A stretch of DNA of 64,000 bases from the NCBI RefSeq assembly GCF_014356525.2, contig NC_052508.1, forward strand, positions 39,531,113-39,595,112, written 5' to 3'. The number at the start of each line of letters is the position of its first letter. The first letter of the stretch is position 1. Both the position numbers and the translations under genes were made by a program. The notes under the pieces were generated by a model. It had not been told where the DNA came from. It did not search any database and saw only the letters and a program-made list of their open reading frames with translations. Below are positions 44,647 through 56,810 of the stretch, in pieces. The DNA is from Nilaparvata lugens (taxonomy: Eukaryota > Arthropoda > Insecta > Hemiptera > Delphacidae).

Positions 44647-46966
44647 TGTAAAGCGGTTTTTTACACGCCTCACATACGTAGAGTGAATCTTGCACTGAAT
44701 CAACGATGTTGAGGTTATAAATTTTGTAACTGCGTGCGTGGACGCTAAGTATACACCAGACGGATTGGTTCACTACAAGATTCAATACAATTGTCGGAAT
44801 CGCAGGAGGCCTAAACGCTCGCTCACCCTTGATTCTTCTTATGACAGATTGTATGGTGATGAAATTTTTATAAGTAGTGTAGCGATCGCTAAACACTCTC
44901 TAATAAGTTCTGAAGGATTAAAATATGGTACTTGGACCAGATATCGTTCAGAATATACTTCGAGAACAGAGTCTTGTCGGGTTTTAAGCTCTATTGCAGG
45001 AAATTATATGATCTCTGGCTGCATCTGCTGTACTGTTGATGTATTCGCTCCTAAGTCGAGGTCGGTAACAGATAAAAGCTGATATATGAGCAGGTAAGGA
45101 CAAAGAATAAATATCTCGATCTGACCCCACTCACTACATCCACTTAGACCTGTTCCAATATCCAGCTTAATTCAATTATTTCTATGATCGTATTCGATCG
45201 GTTCTTGATAATATAGAACGTATCAGACACAATAATTGACAGGCTTAAGAAATAATCGAACTCAGAAAACGAATTAACAAAATTGAAATATATTATAATA
45301 AAATATATGATCTCACAGTGCAGATTCAGAATTTGATTTACAGATTGAAAGTGGTTTAACATTGACAAAAATGATTAGCAATTTTCTTGTACTTGCATGA
45401 CACCATGCATGATTTGACAGAATTTTACAATTGATAAAATTTAACAGTTTGTGAAAAAATAGTGAAAATAAATTATAAAATATGTTAAAATGCTTGGGGT
45501 CGTGGTTCTGGCAGCGGAGGACAGTTAATCAACTACAAGTTCTTATAAATTCTATATTGAATAAATTCTAGGCTCTTAATAACTAATAAGCGCTTGTCGG
45601 CGTGGCCAATAATTTAACGAAGAAAAATTTATATTTTCTGCACTGAAATATTTTCGAAGCGTAGATTGGGGCCCCTTTAAACTTATAACTCACGTGAAAC
45701 TCCTTGACGGTCGTGGTTTTCTTCTTTAGATTAAATTCGTTGATCGGCAGCGGGTCCAGGCTTCGGTCTCAACACGTGGGGAATTTTAATTTAATATCTC
45801 CTTCACCAAATTAATTAAGGGATAATTTACCTTTAAACTTTTGATTTATCGATTGATGAAAATAGATTTACAAATAACAAATAGAATAGCCTAAGAATAT
45901 TGGCTCACAAATAAAACATATAAAATCGAACGAAAATTTTTACGAATAGGTCTTGGTAACTTTAACGAGGTCTGAACGGTGAGGATTTCAAAAGGGAAGT
46001 GAAGTCTTTTTTTTCAGCTTCTCGGCTAGAACCTTCTTTCTGAGAATCTCGGTGTAATAAATTTGCATGAAAATTTGCCATTGGTAGAACGATCATGACG
46101 TAGATGTGACGTCAGTGGCAAGCAACAGAATATAATTCCTTTAATTACAATAATAACTCAATTTATATAATTCTTAAAACTGCTTAATCTCCTAGATAGA
46201 GTTCCTCTTATACAGTGTACATGTGCTAGCGTATATGATAAGGCAGGTTTGTTGTCTGATAACAGATTAACATATGTTGTTTTCAAACGATCACCTTTTT
46301 GGTGCTATTTCTATGCACTATGATTGGCTTAGACTTGCCAAAGAGATTCAATCACCATGTGGTTCATTTAGAACAATAATTAATAATTTAATATTCTTAT
46401 ACAATTCTTATTATGTTTGAGACTGTTATAATTAATTTCTGCCGTTTTTATCAATAATATAATGTTCATGCTATGACCTAGTTAGTTACAATAATACTTG
46501 ACATTATAATATAATTTCTTAAATAATAAATAAGTTCAACAATAATACTTACATTTTATTTTTTATTCGAAATTCTTGGTCCTTTATTGATAGTTTTTTA
46601 CTTTTTAGAAATAATATTATAGCTTGCATGGATCTGGCATGACATTTTACAATATGTTGAATCAGTCAGCTGTGTTTGAGCTGCTTCAAAAACATCTGAT
46701 CAATAGTAAACAAAGTGTAACCTCAAAATTCGATGAGTAATTCAATAAACGATTCGTGCTCAATTTGCAGAATAATTATAATTTTATTAAATAATTCTTT
46801 AGAAAATATGCAGTACAGAACGGTACTCTTATCTGATATACAGTTACTGATAAGGAAGCTTTATCGCTCGGTCGCTAACTATTCCTTTAGCAAATTCTTT
46901 CATTTTAAGAAGGGTAATCACAATTTTTCTCTCTTCTCATGGGGTTTATTTAAAAAATTCATCACA
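44647..46966. mobile_element. 2.3-kb TG...CA insert with 4-bp target duplication, unclassified
   Basis: GTAC at 44643-44646 and 46967-46970 flanks an insert starting TGTAAAGCGG and ending TTCATCACA; LINE ORF2 reads across once it is removed. TG...CA ends and a 4-bp duplication are what LTR retrotransposons of the Gypsy type produce. I find no long direct repeats at its ends, so it is not a standard two-LTR copy. A solo LTR of this length, a heavily rearranged element or another class are all possible. Two sites share GGTCGTGGTT and GGCAGCGG (about 45492-45515 and 45709-45757), reminiscent of primer-binding regions but unproven. Confidence 0.6.
44699..45082 (+). CDS. Unrecognised open frame inside the TG...CA insert
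   Basis: A 127-codon open stretch, bounded by TGA at 44696 and TGA at 45080-45082, reads INDVEVINFVTACVDAKYTP, then NCRNRRRPKRSLTLDSSYDR and SGCICCTVDVFAPKSRS. There is no ATG near its beginning, so it would be part of a longer or spliced protein, or a remnant. Composition is balanced and not the low-complexity Ile/Phe/Lys of neighbouring random frames. Downstream, in another frame and with two stops, 45171-45359 reads like a coiled coil (EIIELRKRINKIEIYYNKIY). I do not recognise either product. Confidence 0.25.
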   Translation: MNDVEVINFVTACVDAKYTPDGLVHYKIQYNCRNRRRPKRSLTLDSSYDRLYGDEIFISSVAIAKHSLISSEGLKYGTWTRYRSEYTSRTESCRVLSSIAGNYMISGCICCTVDVFAPKSRSVTDKS

Positions 46967-46970
46967 GTAC

Positions 46971-48735
46971 TTGAACTCATTCATGACAGACAATAGACAA
47001 AACTCTAGATCACTATGGCGTGGAATAAAAGAATTTGGCCTTGGTAAACAGAAATCTCAAACTGAAATTGACTTACCTTTGGACGATATTAACAAACATT
47101 TCGTTCCTCATTCGACACAACGTGACGAGACAGTCATCAATAATCTTATTAATAATCTCAAACATCAGGTAACCAATCTAAATGTACCACTTGAAAACAA
47201 ATTCAACTTTCAACTGATATCTGAACTGGACGTTTTTAAAGCAATACAACGTAGTCACAGAAATGCAATGGGGGTGGATAACATATCAATTAAATTTATT
47301 TAAATAATGTTGTTTGCAGTGTTGCCCACCATAACATTCATTTTTAACAAGTCTCTTGAAAACAACGTATTTCCTGAAAATTGGAAGCTTGCTCCAGTAC
47401 ATCCACTAAACAAAGTCACCTCTCCCAATAAAGTTGAAGATTTAAGACCAATTAGTATTTTACCAGCTCTGTCCAAAATACTTGGAAGAATTGTTCATTC
47501 ACAAGTTGTATAGTATCTCGAAGCCAATAGGAAACTACATAATTTCCAATCTGGATTCAGAAAATCTTTTTCTACTGAAACCCTCTCTTGCGTGTCACCG
47601 ATGATATTAGGTTAGCTATGGATCAAAGATGATGATCATGAAATTCTCTTGAACAAACTAGCTATTCTTGGTTTCAGTTATCAAACCCTAGCATGGTTCA
47701 AATCCTATCTCTCAGGTAGAAAGCAATGTGTCTCTGTTAAAGATAATAGGTCCAATTGGTTAAGTGTTAACCATGGTGTCCCTCAAGGTTCTATCTTAGG
47801 CCCCCTACTCTTCACTCTTTATGTGAATGACCTCCCCTCTGTCATCAAATTTTCTAGTTTCCATACTTATGCTGATGACCTTCAAATTTATGCAAGCTGC
47901 CCAATCACTAAAATTAATAAAACAGTAAATAAAATGAATCACGATATAATTTCAATAGTAGAATGGACAAAGAAAAACGGACTAAAACTCAACCCTATAA
48001 AAACTCAGCCCATAATAATGGAGATATTCAAGACTAGTAAACAACATCGATTTAAACTCACTTAACAAAACTAATGTTGATGGTGTCGGAGTGGCTTACT
48101 GTGATTCACTTAGAAACCTTGGAATTATTATGAACAAAAATCTTGAATGGTCTGATCAAATTAATAAGACTTGTAAATTTGTATTCTCTGCCATGCATTC
48201 ATTGAAGAAGATGCAAGATATTCTTCCCAGAAAAATTAGATTGTTACTAGTCGAATCGCTCATATTCCCACATCTTATGTATTGTAATTCTGTGCTCTAT
48301 GCAAATAAGCTTAAACGATAAACTTCAGCGATGTCAAAACTATTGCCTCAGGTTTGTTTACTCCCTCCAACGCCATGAACGAATCACTCAAGCCCATATT
48401 GACAGTTTAACTTTAAAGTTACCTGATCAGAGAATGCTTAGTATAATCAAGCTTGTAGGGACATTTTAAAATATGGTGAACCAATCTATTTCAAAAACGA
48501 TTTTAAATTTGTCTCTGAAGGTAGGAGAATCGATGCTTCCCACACTAGAACAGGTGAAAATACTCTAAGAATTCCAAATCACGGAACAACTATTTATACA
48601 AAATCCTTCCTTATTAGTGGTTGTCGTGCATGGAATGCACTCCCAAATCGAATTGGGTCCATAGAGAGTCGAGCGGGCTTCACCCGTAGGAAAATCCCTA
48701 AAAAATCCGTAAATCCCTATCCTTATCCTTTATGA
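46971..48735 (+). pseudogene. LINE copy 2 ORF2, reverse transcriptase and C-terminus
   Basis: It continues from the linker (LNSFMTDNRQNSRSLWRGIK). After GVDNISIKFI and a stop come VFPENWKLAPVHPLNK and EDLRPISILPALSKI, then FQSGFRKSFSTET. Near 47628 about 50 bp are missing, joining MDQR to [13 protein letters not shown] and removing motif A. Motif B ([20 protein letters not shown]) and motif C (TYADDLQIY) are intact. The thumb and C-terminus run to PYPYPL and the stop at 48733-48735, with further frame changes near 48060, 48310 and 48450. The deletion over motif A differs in extent from the one in copy 1, so the two losses are independent. Confidence 0.85.
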
Positions 48736-49328
48736 TCATTTCCCTCCACTCACAAGTAAAAATGATGGTTTTTCTCTTTTTCATTTCATTCATGTAAAAT
48801 AGCATGAAAAATGTGTATAGGCTACATTTAAGATTGTTTCTTATTCTAACTCTTCCTCGAGTGGATCTTTGCATCCTTATTCTATATCCCTTCCCCTCTC
48901 TTTTGTATTATAATTTCCCCTTCATAATTCCCTAATAAGAGTTATTATTATTTCTTCATGAACTTTCATAATCATATTATCTTGTTATTTACATAAACTA
49001 ATATTTTTGTACAATAATTTCCCTTTATTATTAACATTATTTTTGGATTTAAATCTGAAAATCTCTTTTCTAATTATAACTTTCACTCTCTCATTATTCC
49101 AATTATTATATCATATCGTTTTTCTAATTATTGGCAATCACCTTTTTCTTTTTTTATCCTTATTAGACTATTATTTACTCTTTTCTGTTAATTGATTTAA
49201 CTCTGAATGATTTATCGTTTCTTCTATTTGGTTTTTACTTATTGATATTTTCAGTCTTAATTTTTCCCGCTAAGACTTAATATTTTTTTTGAATTTTCTA
49301 CTCTCTTTTTCTATGGTTAAGTGCTGAA

Positions 49329-49377
49329 GGGGAGGGTATCCTTGATACCCTCTCTGAGAATGGACTTCTTAAGGTCC
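49329..49377 (+). other. Two conserved 3'-UTR hairpins of LINE copy 2
   Basis: Stem 1 at 49329-49355 is GGGGAGGGTATC, loop CTT, GATACCCTCTCT: 12 pairs including two G-U. After six bases stem 2 is GGACTTCTTAAGGTCC (49362-49377). Geometry matches the hairpins of copy 1 at 37597-37646, while several paired positions have changed together. Confidence 0.65.
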
Positions 49378-49570
49378 AAACTTATCCGTTTCATGTGAAA
49401 ACATTACAGTAGTACCTTAACTTTTTCATCTTTCATCATTTTTCTTGCTCAATATTATTGTAGAACTCATTAGTTTAATATTATTCACCAAGTTATTTTA
49501 GCGCTACTGGTATTTATTTTTAACGCTAGAATGTAAGTGAAATTATGTTTTGTTAAACACATGAATAAAG

Positions 49571-49594
49571 GAATCTGAATCTGAATCTGAATCT
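49571..49594 (+). repeat. (GAATCT)4 LINE 3' tail
   Basis: Four perfect GAATCT units follow AATAAA in LINE copy 2. Short tandem repeats in place of poly(A) are typical of CR1/L2-like LINEs. Confidence 0.85.
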
Positions 49595-51977
49595 CTCGTT
49601 ACCTGATTCCACATTGAAGCGAAACCACTCCACTCATAATATTTATTATTGTTTACGATCTGGGATTTTAAACTCTACTGAGGCTAGCAGCACAGCACAT
49701 CTCGTACATCGAGTCGTGAGCACATAATTAAAAAACATGACTACCCGTGTTTCTCTCCGAAATATTTTCCTTTAATATTTGAAAAGTGGACTGAGAGGGA
49801 GGAGTGAAACTCCATTTTTATTTTGACACCGCCATGATCCCTGGAGATTATTGTTTTGCGACCACAAGCGGCTGCTTCTGCCACTGCTACAATTCACAGC
49901 TGGCTGTTCTAGATCGTCCCCACACAAATTATTCAAAAAGTTGAAAAAGTTGGAGTTATTGTTCGGGTTCGAGAATCTTCATATTTTCAAGGTAGGCTGC
50001 TATATCTTATTATGACCAAACTTGCGAATTCCATGCGACAGTAGAATATTCTACGAAGCAAAATGGACAAATCGTTCAGTATAATATAATTCAACAATAC
50101 TTCCAACTCAACTAATATTCCAGACCCCATTAACCTGTTAAAAATCACATTTCTACGAAGAAACCCTACTAAATTATTATACCTGAGTTATTCCCAATAT
50201 TATTTGGTGAGCAGCGATGAATCGAGAAATAAGACTCTTAATATTTTCACATTCAGGAAGCTATTCCTGAAATATACGTAAAAATGAAATATTGATTGCA
50301 GTGGTGTAGCAAGAGTTTAGCAGAATGATAGTACTTATCGTAATGGAACATTCGTTTTGTTTCCCCAGAGATATGTTGGTTTCGAATATAGTATTTTGAA
50401 CGCTAACCAAGAAAAATAAGAGGTAAGAGGAACTATGTTGGTGTAGGTGGATTTGAATTATTCCAAAATGATATGAACTCTTGAGAGCGATTACTTCTCA
50501 GGAGAACATTACTACTCGATCTTTAAAACACTAGCAATTCGCCGTGAGGAAATCTAATGTCTTATATATACTATACGTCTTATTCATTGTATCGATTCCA
50601 TGAAACCCATCAAGAGAAGTAATGTGAAACATCTCTTCTATGTATGATTTTGAATCATCTAAATTTGAAAATCGACGTTGTAAGAATATTTAACAACTAG
50701 AAAATATTTTAGACTGGAAATTGTGTGAAGTGAAGAACTACAAGACTGAACCTATTTAGGACTATATGTAACCTTATCTAAATTTGGGAGAGGAGTATCA
50801 CAAGGTTACTTCAATTTTCCTCTCTCTATCATTTCGATTATGCAGAAATAAATAATGCATGAATAAATTATGTATGAATGAATAAAGTAAAATATCCCAT
50901 CCGGGCTGAAGTAAAATAGCCACAGAGTACTGAGTGATCTTGCCAAACTTAATAAAATGGCATCAGCATCAAATCTCTATAATCTTGATAATTGGATAAA
51001 ATATAATATTAAAGAAATCCAATAGTTTGAAAAGATATAATAGAACTGATTTGATTGAAAAAATTATTTGAAAAAAATTATTACATAGATTAATCAGAAT
51101 AGCTTACAATCGATCATAATACACTCCACAAAATCCTCAATATTTTTTATTTCTATTTTGTTGGAAACTTCACCGCTAGTCTCAAATCTTTAAATGTATG
51201 AAATTTCAAATAGCATCCCCTATGAAGTGTGTTTCAATTCTCAAATCTAATTAAAAACTTTCCTGAATAAGCTTGGAATGGAATCTGAAATTAAGAAAAT
51301 CGATCAGAAATTCTCCCTGATATGTGTATGCTGGGCTTGAGTTAGTGTGGAGATAAACGCTACATCCTTTTTAATTACCCTTGCAAGCTTTCTTGTCGAT
51401 GTTTCATGGCCCTATTAAGCCTAAAAGATTACTTCTGACTGGCTCGCAGTTCAATCGGCTAATTCCTGATAATTCTTTAAGCTCATGCAAATTTGGCATG
51501 TAGTCTGCAATTCATATCACTAACTGGGATGGTGAACTGGGATTTTGTCCGTTGCCATACAAAGCTCGCTTCCCTTTGTGGCGCTTACGCCATGTGAATT
51601 CATTCAGTGTTACGTGGACTTTCAAGTTTGTTAAATATTTACTCTGCGTATCATAAACTTCGCAAATCCTCTTATAAATCAAATGACTCGTGAGTTTTAG
51701 AATTTGAGGTGATAATTGAAATCGAATTGGCTTTCGATTGACTGCGAATTCCATTTCTATTCATGTTTGCCCTACAAGTAGGAAACTATTGATTTGAAAA
51801 TTGAGTGATTGCTGCTAAAGTAATACAATGATGCGCTGAGTTATTATTTTCAATGAACTACTTCTTCATATCAGCTCACCTCTAAAACTCACAAGAGGTC
51901 AACTACGATTCGAAAGATCCTTTTCATTTTATTCAATTACTTATTCTAATAAATCCCACCTCTAAATTATCCTTTAA
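49595..51977. other. Sequence without a recognisable gene
   Basis: No frame with recognisable motifs. An 80-codon minus-strand frame (51754-51512) matches nothing I know. No inverted or tandem repeat of note. Confidence 0.5.
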
Positions 51978-54451
51978 CCCATAGAGAATGCAACTCATGA
52001 CTTTGATCGTTTATTCGAGCAACCGATTGAAGGATCTCCTCGAATGGGAGAAAATGCCTATTATTCATCAACCGCTTCCCAAAATAGCAGTAGTTACGTC
52101 ACCAGTGACCTTTTAAGTCAACAGTTGTATTTGTGAATTAGTGGTGGTAGATCTAGTATAAGAGGATCGTTGAAAATCAGAAAAGGAAGAATGCAGTCGT
52201 GTGCATCAACAGTAGAAATTAGCAGTTTGAATCAACGCCACGTTCCAAATCAACCTACTATTAATTTATTATTTCAAATTTCATTCGGCAATGAACAGAG
52301 ATTTGGATGACTACTTGACTTTTGTCAATCATGGACAAACCAATATGATAGACTACGTAGCCCCATCCCACTTTCAAGACAAACTCAATCGACTCCGGGA
52401 TTATCCGGGAAATAGTGACCTTTGAAAGCCGCAATTACATCAAGTAGATTATAGGGGCCAGGAGAGGGCTGAAGCAGCTCGGCAAGATAGGAGTGCAAGC
52501 GAATAATGCAGTAGCAGTGTTGAGCATAGTGGGCAAAGTGAATGTAGTTGTAATCTTCATGCACCTTATGCTAATGGATTGCTCTGTTTATGTGCATGAG
52601 CTCTTGTTTGGCCTGCCTTTCTGGACTTGCACCAACACACCATAATCCTGTTTTGCTATTTTCCGACCATAGGAAAACTACCCATTTTTCTCCATTCCGA
52701 TTCAAAACGATTTCGCAGTATGATCTTTCCACAGTTTTACTACACACTAAATTCGAACGATTAAGAAGCATGCGAGCAGGTCTATTGCTAACCTACACTT
52801 TCCAGCCCCAGATGGTGCAGCGTTAATGCACGAGTACAGTTACAGGAAACTATGAGAAAATTGTGGATTATTTCACATCTTCAAGGTACCATTTTATTCT
52901 TCAGAGTATTTCCGAAACATCACATACATTGATTATTTGATCCAAAAGCGACTTTATTTCAGGATAATCCAGCGATAGGTACTAAAAATTATACTTTTTA
53001 AATTAGCTCACCCAAATTACGCAGCAAGTAGAGTAGAGAGGAGTCTCCTCCATTAGCACTACAGCATTAGAATTACCAAAAATAGACAGTAGTATTCTAT
53101 TTTCCATTACATTAGGAAGAAAGTCCTTCTGGATTCACCGAATCTGATCTTATATCGAATATCGATTTATAATAATGTATCAATTATTAGCGATGATCGA
53201 ATACAATTTCACGTATTGTGATGCTTCCCTAGCAGGTGGATCACAAAAAAATTAGGGTTTTGTTCAGTATCTAAAGCTTATACATAATATATTGAAGATA
53301 CATTCTATACTACACTATATATTTTTTATATTTTCGAATTTCCTTTACACCTCCTATTGCAATCGGTTCGAGTGAGTTTTTATCAAGAAAAGTTAATGCG
53401 GGAAATTGTCAACTTACAGTCAATATTACTATAGAATGACAAAATACAGTATTTTTCATGATAAATCCTGGAAAATTGATCACGGTTTGAAGCCAGTTCA
53501 CTAGAGTTAATTACGGAGAGTGTTGGAAGTTAATCCACCAAATGAACTATACAATCTAGAAAATGTTGGATTTGATAAGGGAAATTTCCTCCAAGAGATG
53601 TAATTTCGATTCACTCCTCCTCATACATCTCTGAATACATTCGACTCTCTCAACGATGTTTATTTATTGGTTTGTTGAAACAGTTGAATTCCACGAATCA
53701 CATCTCCAGACTCTTCCAGTACGAGATTTGTTTGTTCCAACACAAGATTTCATCAGTCAAGAGCATATCATATGCATATAAGGGCATATCATACAAATAA
53801 CAGTGCACTTCAAGATTTCCATCGTTTTCAATTCAGAACATGACTTTCATCACTTTCAACTCTGAACAAATAGCATAGGATCTCTTTAGTGGGAAATTGA
53901 ACGTCTACCGTATGCACTGAATAGGCGAGTTGTCTAAATGATGATTACGTTACCTCAATCATTATCAAGCACCGATTTTCCAGTACATCAAAATATACAG
54001 CGGAAGGAGTTACCATGAATGTAAAGCTTTGTCAAGTTCATGATTCACAATACTCCAGATCAAATCTCGTTCTGACCAGTTTTTTTTTTTTTTGCAGACG
54101 ATACTAATTGTTTTATTCTAGTTATTTTTTAACTGAATTTTCAGTTTATCAGGTACAATAATAATTTTATTGTATGATTTTTAGTGCATTTTTGTGTTGC
54201 TCTACAGTGTCAAGTCTTTCGTTTTCCTTTAGGTATGAGATCGGAAAACGATTTGTGAGCATTAACAGGCCCGGCCCCAGGGGTGGGCGGACCGGGCGGC
54301 CGCACAGGGCGGCAGATTTTTGGGGGCGGCAAATTTTAAGGAACAGAACATTTTTAAATGCAAATAAATAATAAATTTCATGTGAATAGTAAAATTTTAT
54401 AAGAAGCTTTTCCAAACTCAAGCTAATAAAGACATATATCTAAGATCAACA

Positions 54452-54567
54452 ATGTCCCAGGAACGTCTGAGTGGTCTAGCGAACATAAAATATCTCAGTC
54501 CCTAGATCTTGAAGAACTAGAGAAGGAATTTTTCTATGCAAAGGTCAGAAGAATTCTACTTAATTAA
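54452..54567 (+). pseudogene. hAT transposase C-terminal remnant
   Basis: The frame reads MSQERLSGLANIKYL and then, after a one-base frame change, SLDLEELEKEFFYAKVRR, stop. This is the pattern of the C-terminal dimerisation region of hAT transposases of the zinc-finger MYM/TTF-type group: RL.GLA...I, then a helix ending in a charged KxRR segment. All upstream parts (zinc finger, catalytic DDE) are missing between the left terminal repeat and this point. Recognition is from a short stretch, so the subgroup is uncertain. Confidence 0.6.
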
Positions 54568-54722
54568 ACAAGTGTGTTGAACAAACTCGTGTTGTAGCAA
54601 TTGTAGTTTTGATTACTTAGCAAGTTAAATCGGACCAATACTCTGTTGCAGTCTCTTGATTTAGAACTACCATCTTAATTATGATTTCTTATTGTGTACC
54701 ATATCTGTTCCTAACATAAAAA

Positions 54723-55966
54723 TCTGGTGTGGTACACTCACACAACTTTCCTTGCTCATTGAACTGTAAGCCTCATTCTTAAACGAGAATAATTTAGGGG
54801 AATAACATAATGATGATTGGCGGCAACATATTTGAAACTACGATCAGACTACTGTATATGTGTATATATATATATAATTGTTTTCAGAGTACTTTTTTCT
54901 TTGTGTAAATTGTGAAATTCGATGATTTTTTAAAAGTCGTCAAAACAGCTGTTCTACAGATGAAATATCTCGACTATGTGTTCTTTCAATAAACTGCTCT
55001 AACTACCTCATGCACGAGAGGGAGTTTATAAAGTCCATTTCACAAGGATGGGGTGGACCCCATCAAATTCTCAGGAAAAAGACTCATGCCAGTTGATAGA
55101 GCTGATAAATAAGTATATAGTGTATGAATTTGAAATAAATCAGTCAAGTCATTTTTGAGAAAATCGTGAAAAACGTGGTTTTTTAGTAACTATCCGTCAT
55201 TTTTCTCAAGAATATTACGGAGCCCCTGCAATTTTCCCAGAAATGAGACTCATGTCAGTTGATAGGGCTTATAAATAGCTATCCATGGTATAGATTTGAA
55301 GAAAATCGTTAGAGCAGTTTTCAAGAAAACCGTGAAAAACATGGTTTTTTAGAAATCATCCGCCATTTTTCTCAAGAATGTTACGGAGCTCCTGCAATTT
55401 TCCTAGAAATGAGACTCATGTCAGTTGATAGGGCTTATAAATAGCTATCCATGGTATAAATTTGAAGAGAATCGTTACAGCCGTTTTCGAGAAAACCTGA
55501 AAAACATGGTTTTTTAGTAATTATCCGCCATTTTTCTCAAGAATATTACGTAGATCCTGCAATTTTCCCAGAAATGAGACTCATGTCAGCTGATAGGGCT
55601 TATAATGGCTATCCATGGTATAAATTTGAAGAAAATCGTTAGAGCCGTTTTTGAGAAAATCGTGAAAAACATGGTTTCTTAGTTATCATCCGCCATTTTT
55701 TCTGTCATCTTGAATTGAATTTTATTGAATTTCTTATTGTCGGGTCCTCATGGTATAAGAACCTTAAGTTAATAATTTCAAGTCAATCGTTAATTAGGAA
55801 TTATCGTGTTTACAGACATACACACACACAGACCAACACCCAAAAATCATGTTTTTGGACTCAGGGGACCTTGAAACGTATAGAAAACTTGAAATTGGGG
55901 TAAATTATTTTTTTTTGGAAAGCAATACTTTCCTTACCTATGGTAGTGGGGCAAGAAAAGTAAAAA
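54723..55966 (+). mobile_element. Helentron/Helitron-like repeat, copy H2, inside the hAT
   Basis: It starts TCTGGTGTGGTACACTCACA, followed by ACTTTCCTTGC. Four tandem units of about 165 bp follow, then a short CA-rich tract, TTTTTGGACTCAGGGGACCT, and a 3' hairpin (ACTTTCCTT...CAAGAAAAGT) ending near 55966. The layout is the same as H1, without the T1 insertion and with a much shorter microsatellite. Insertion was between A and T bases, without an obvious duplication, which fits the Helitron-like reading. Confidence 0.6.
55080..55700 (+). repeat. Four tandem units of 164-166 bp in H2
   Basis: GACTCATG...CAGTTGATAG recurs at about 55080, 55245, 55411 and 55575. Each unit holds GAAAACC/CGTGAAAAACATGG and TTTTCTCAAGAAT. 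The array explains the repetitive TTTTTTAG pattern of this region. Confidence 0.85.
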
Positions 55967-56030
55967 TAGTTTAATCAGATATTTTGTGTACTGTTCTAGT
56001 CCAGTCAATTTAAGATTATAGAGTGAAATG

Positions 56031-56810
56031 TTTGGAACACAATTTTCAACTCCAGAGCTCTTTTAAGGATAGTAAGAGGATCAAAAGTCCTCACCCCTAC
56101 CTCATGTGCTAAAGGAGTGGAGGTGGTTTGAAAGTACCATTTCTCTCATATATCTCGGAAACTATGCATCTTATGGACATTTATACTGTACAAAATTGAA
56201 GCTCACAAAATTACCAACAAGTTTTGTTCTCTACATTTTATCTCTTATAGTTTCTGAGATATCAGCTCTTGAAGGTGAGACATTTTTTGAAAAAACACTT
56301 CTGCCTCCAATTTTTTCATCTTTTCGGCCTTATAATTTTGAACGATTGATGAAAAAAATCCGTGCTGATTATAAGCTGACGGAGCATCAAATTATATTCA
56401 ATTTGATGTATATTTTCACTATTTTACGCATTTCCCTACGACTGTTGCAGCAGTTTTAGTAGCATCACCTTAGAACATATATATCTCAAAAAGTATCAGA
56501 TTTATAGAAATCCTCTACCAAACAAAACTTTTACTCTCAACATTAAAACTGAACTTCTGAGATATGACTACTTTGAGATATGAAGAAAATCTAGAGAAAA
56601 AATCTTGTTGGTAATTTTGTGAGCTTCAATTTTGTACAGTGTACAAATGTTCATGAGATGCATAGTTTCCAGATATATGAGAAAAATGAAAAAATTGTAC
56701 TTTCAAACTACCCCCACCTCTGTAGTACATGGGGTAAGGGTGAGGACTTTTGATATATTAATCCTCTTACCATCCTTAAAAGAGCTGTAGAGTTGAAAAT
56801 TGTGTTCCAA
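56031..56810. mobile_element. Foldback element with arms of about 195 bp, inside the hAT
   Basis: The left arm (56031-56224) starts TTTGGAACACAATTTTCAAC and ends AATTACCAACAAG. The right arm (56604-56810) is its reverse complement, ending GTTGAAAATTGTGTTCCAAA. Arms are about 85-90 percent identical around a 380-bp centre with weaker self-complementarity. A 117-codon frame at 56106-56459 crosses arm and centre and shows no known motif, so I do not call it a gene. Confidence 0.75.

Larger units (their letters stand above)
37873..49594 (+). mobile_element. LINE copy 2, related to copy 1, split by two nested insertions
   Basis: The element begins directly after the AATC tail of copy 1 and ends in AATAAA plus (GAATCT)4 at 49571-49594. 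Removing the antisense LINE (40091-44391) and the TG...CA insert (44647-46966) leaves about 5.1 kb. ORF1 (38105-38811, frameshifted), the endonuclease, reverse transcriptase and 3' UTR then run in the normal order. Both insertions interrupt ORF2, and its reading can be followed across each. The different 3' tails (AATC versus GAATCT) and the protein divergence show that copies 1 and 2 are separate insertions of related subfamilies rather than a simple duplication. Confidence 0.88.

Noticed and set aside
44647..46966. Complete two-LTR retrotransposon
   Set aside because: The first and last several hundred bases show no direct similarity, so paired LTRs are absent.
52571..52826. Frame pair inside duplication B as a possible gene
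   Set aside because: The second copy has a one-base loss that breaks the frame, and no motif is present.
56106..56459. 117-codon frame in the foldback element
   Set aside because: It runs through an inverted arm and the element centre, has no known motif, and is better explained as non-coding repeat.
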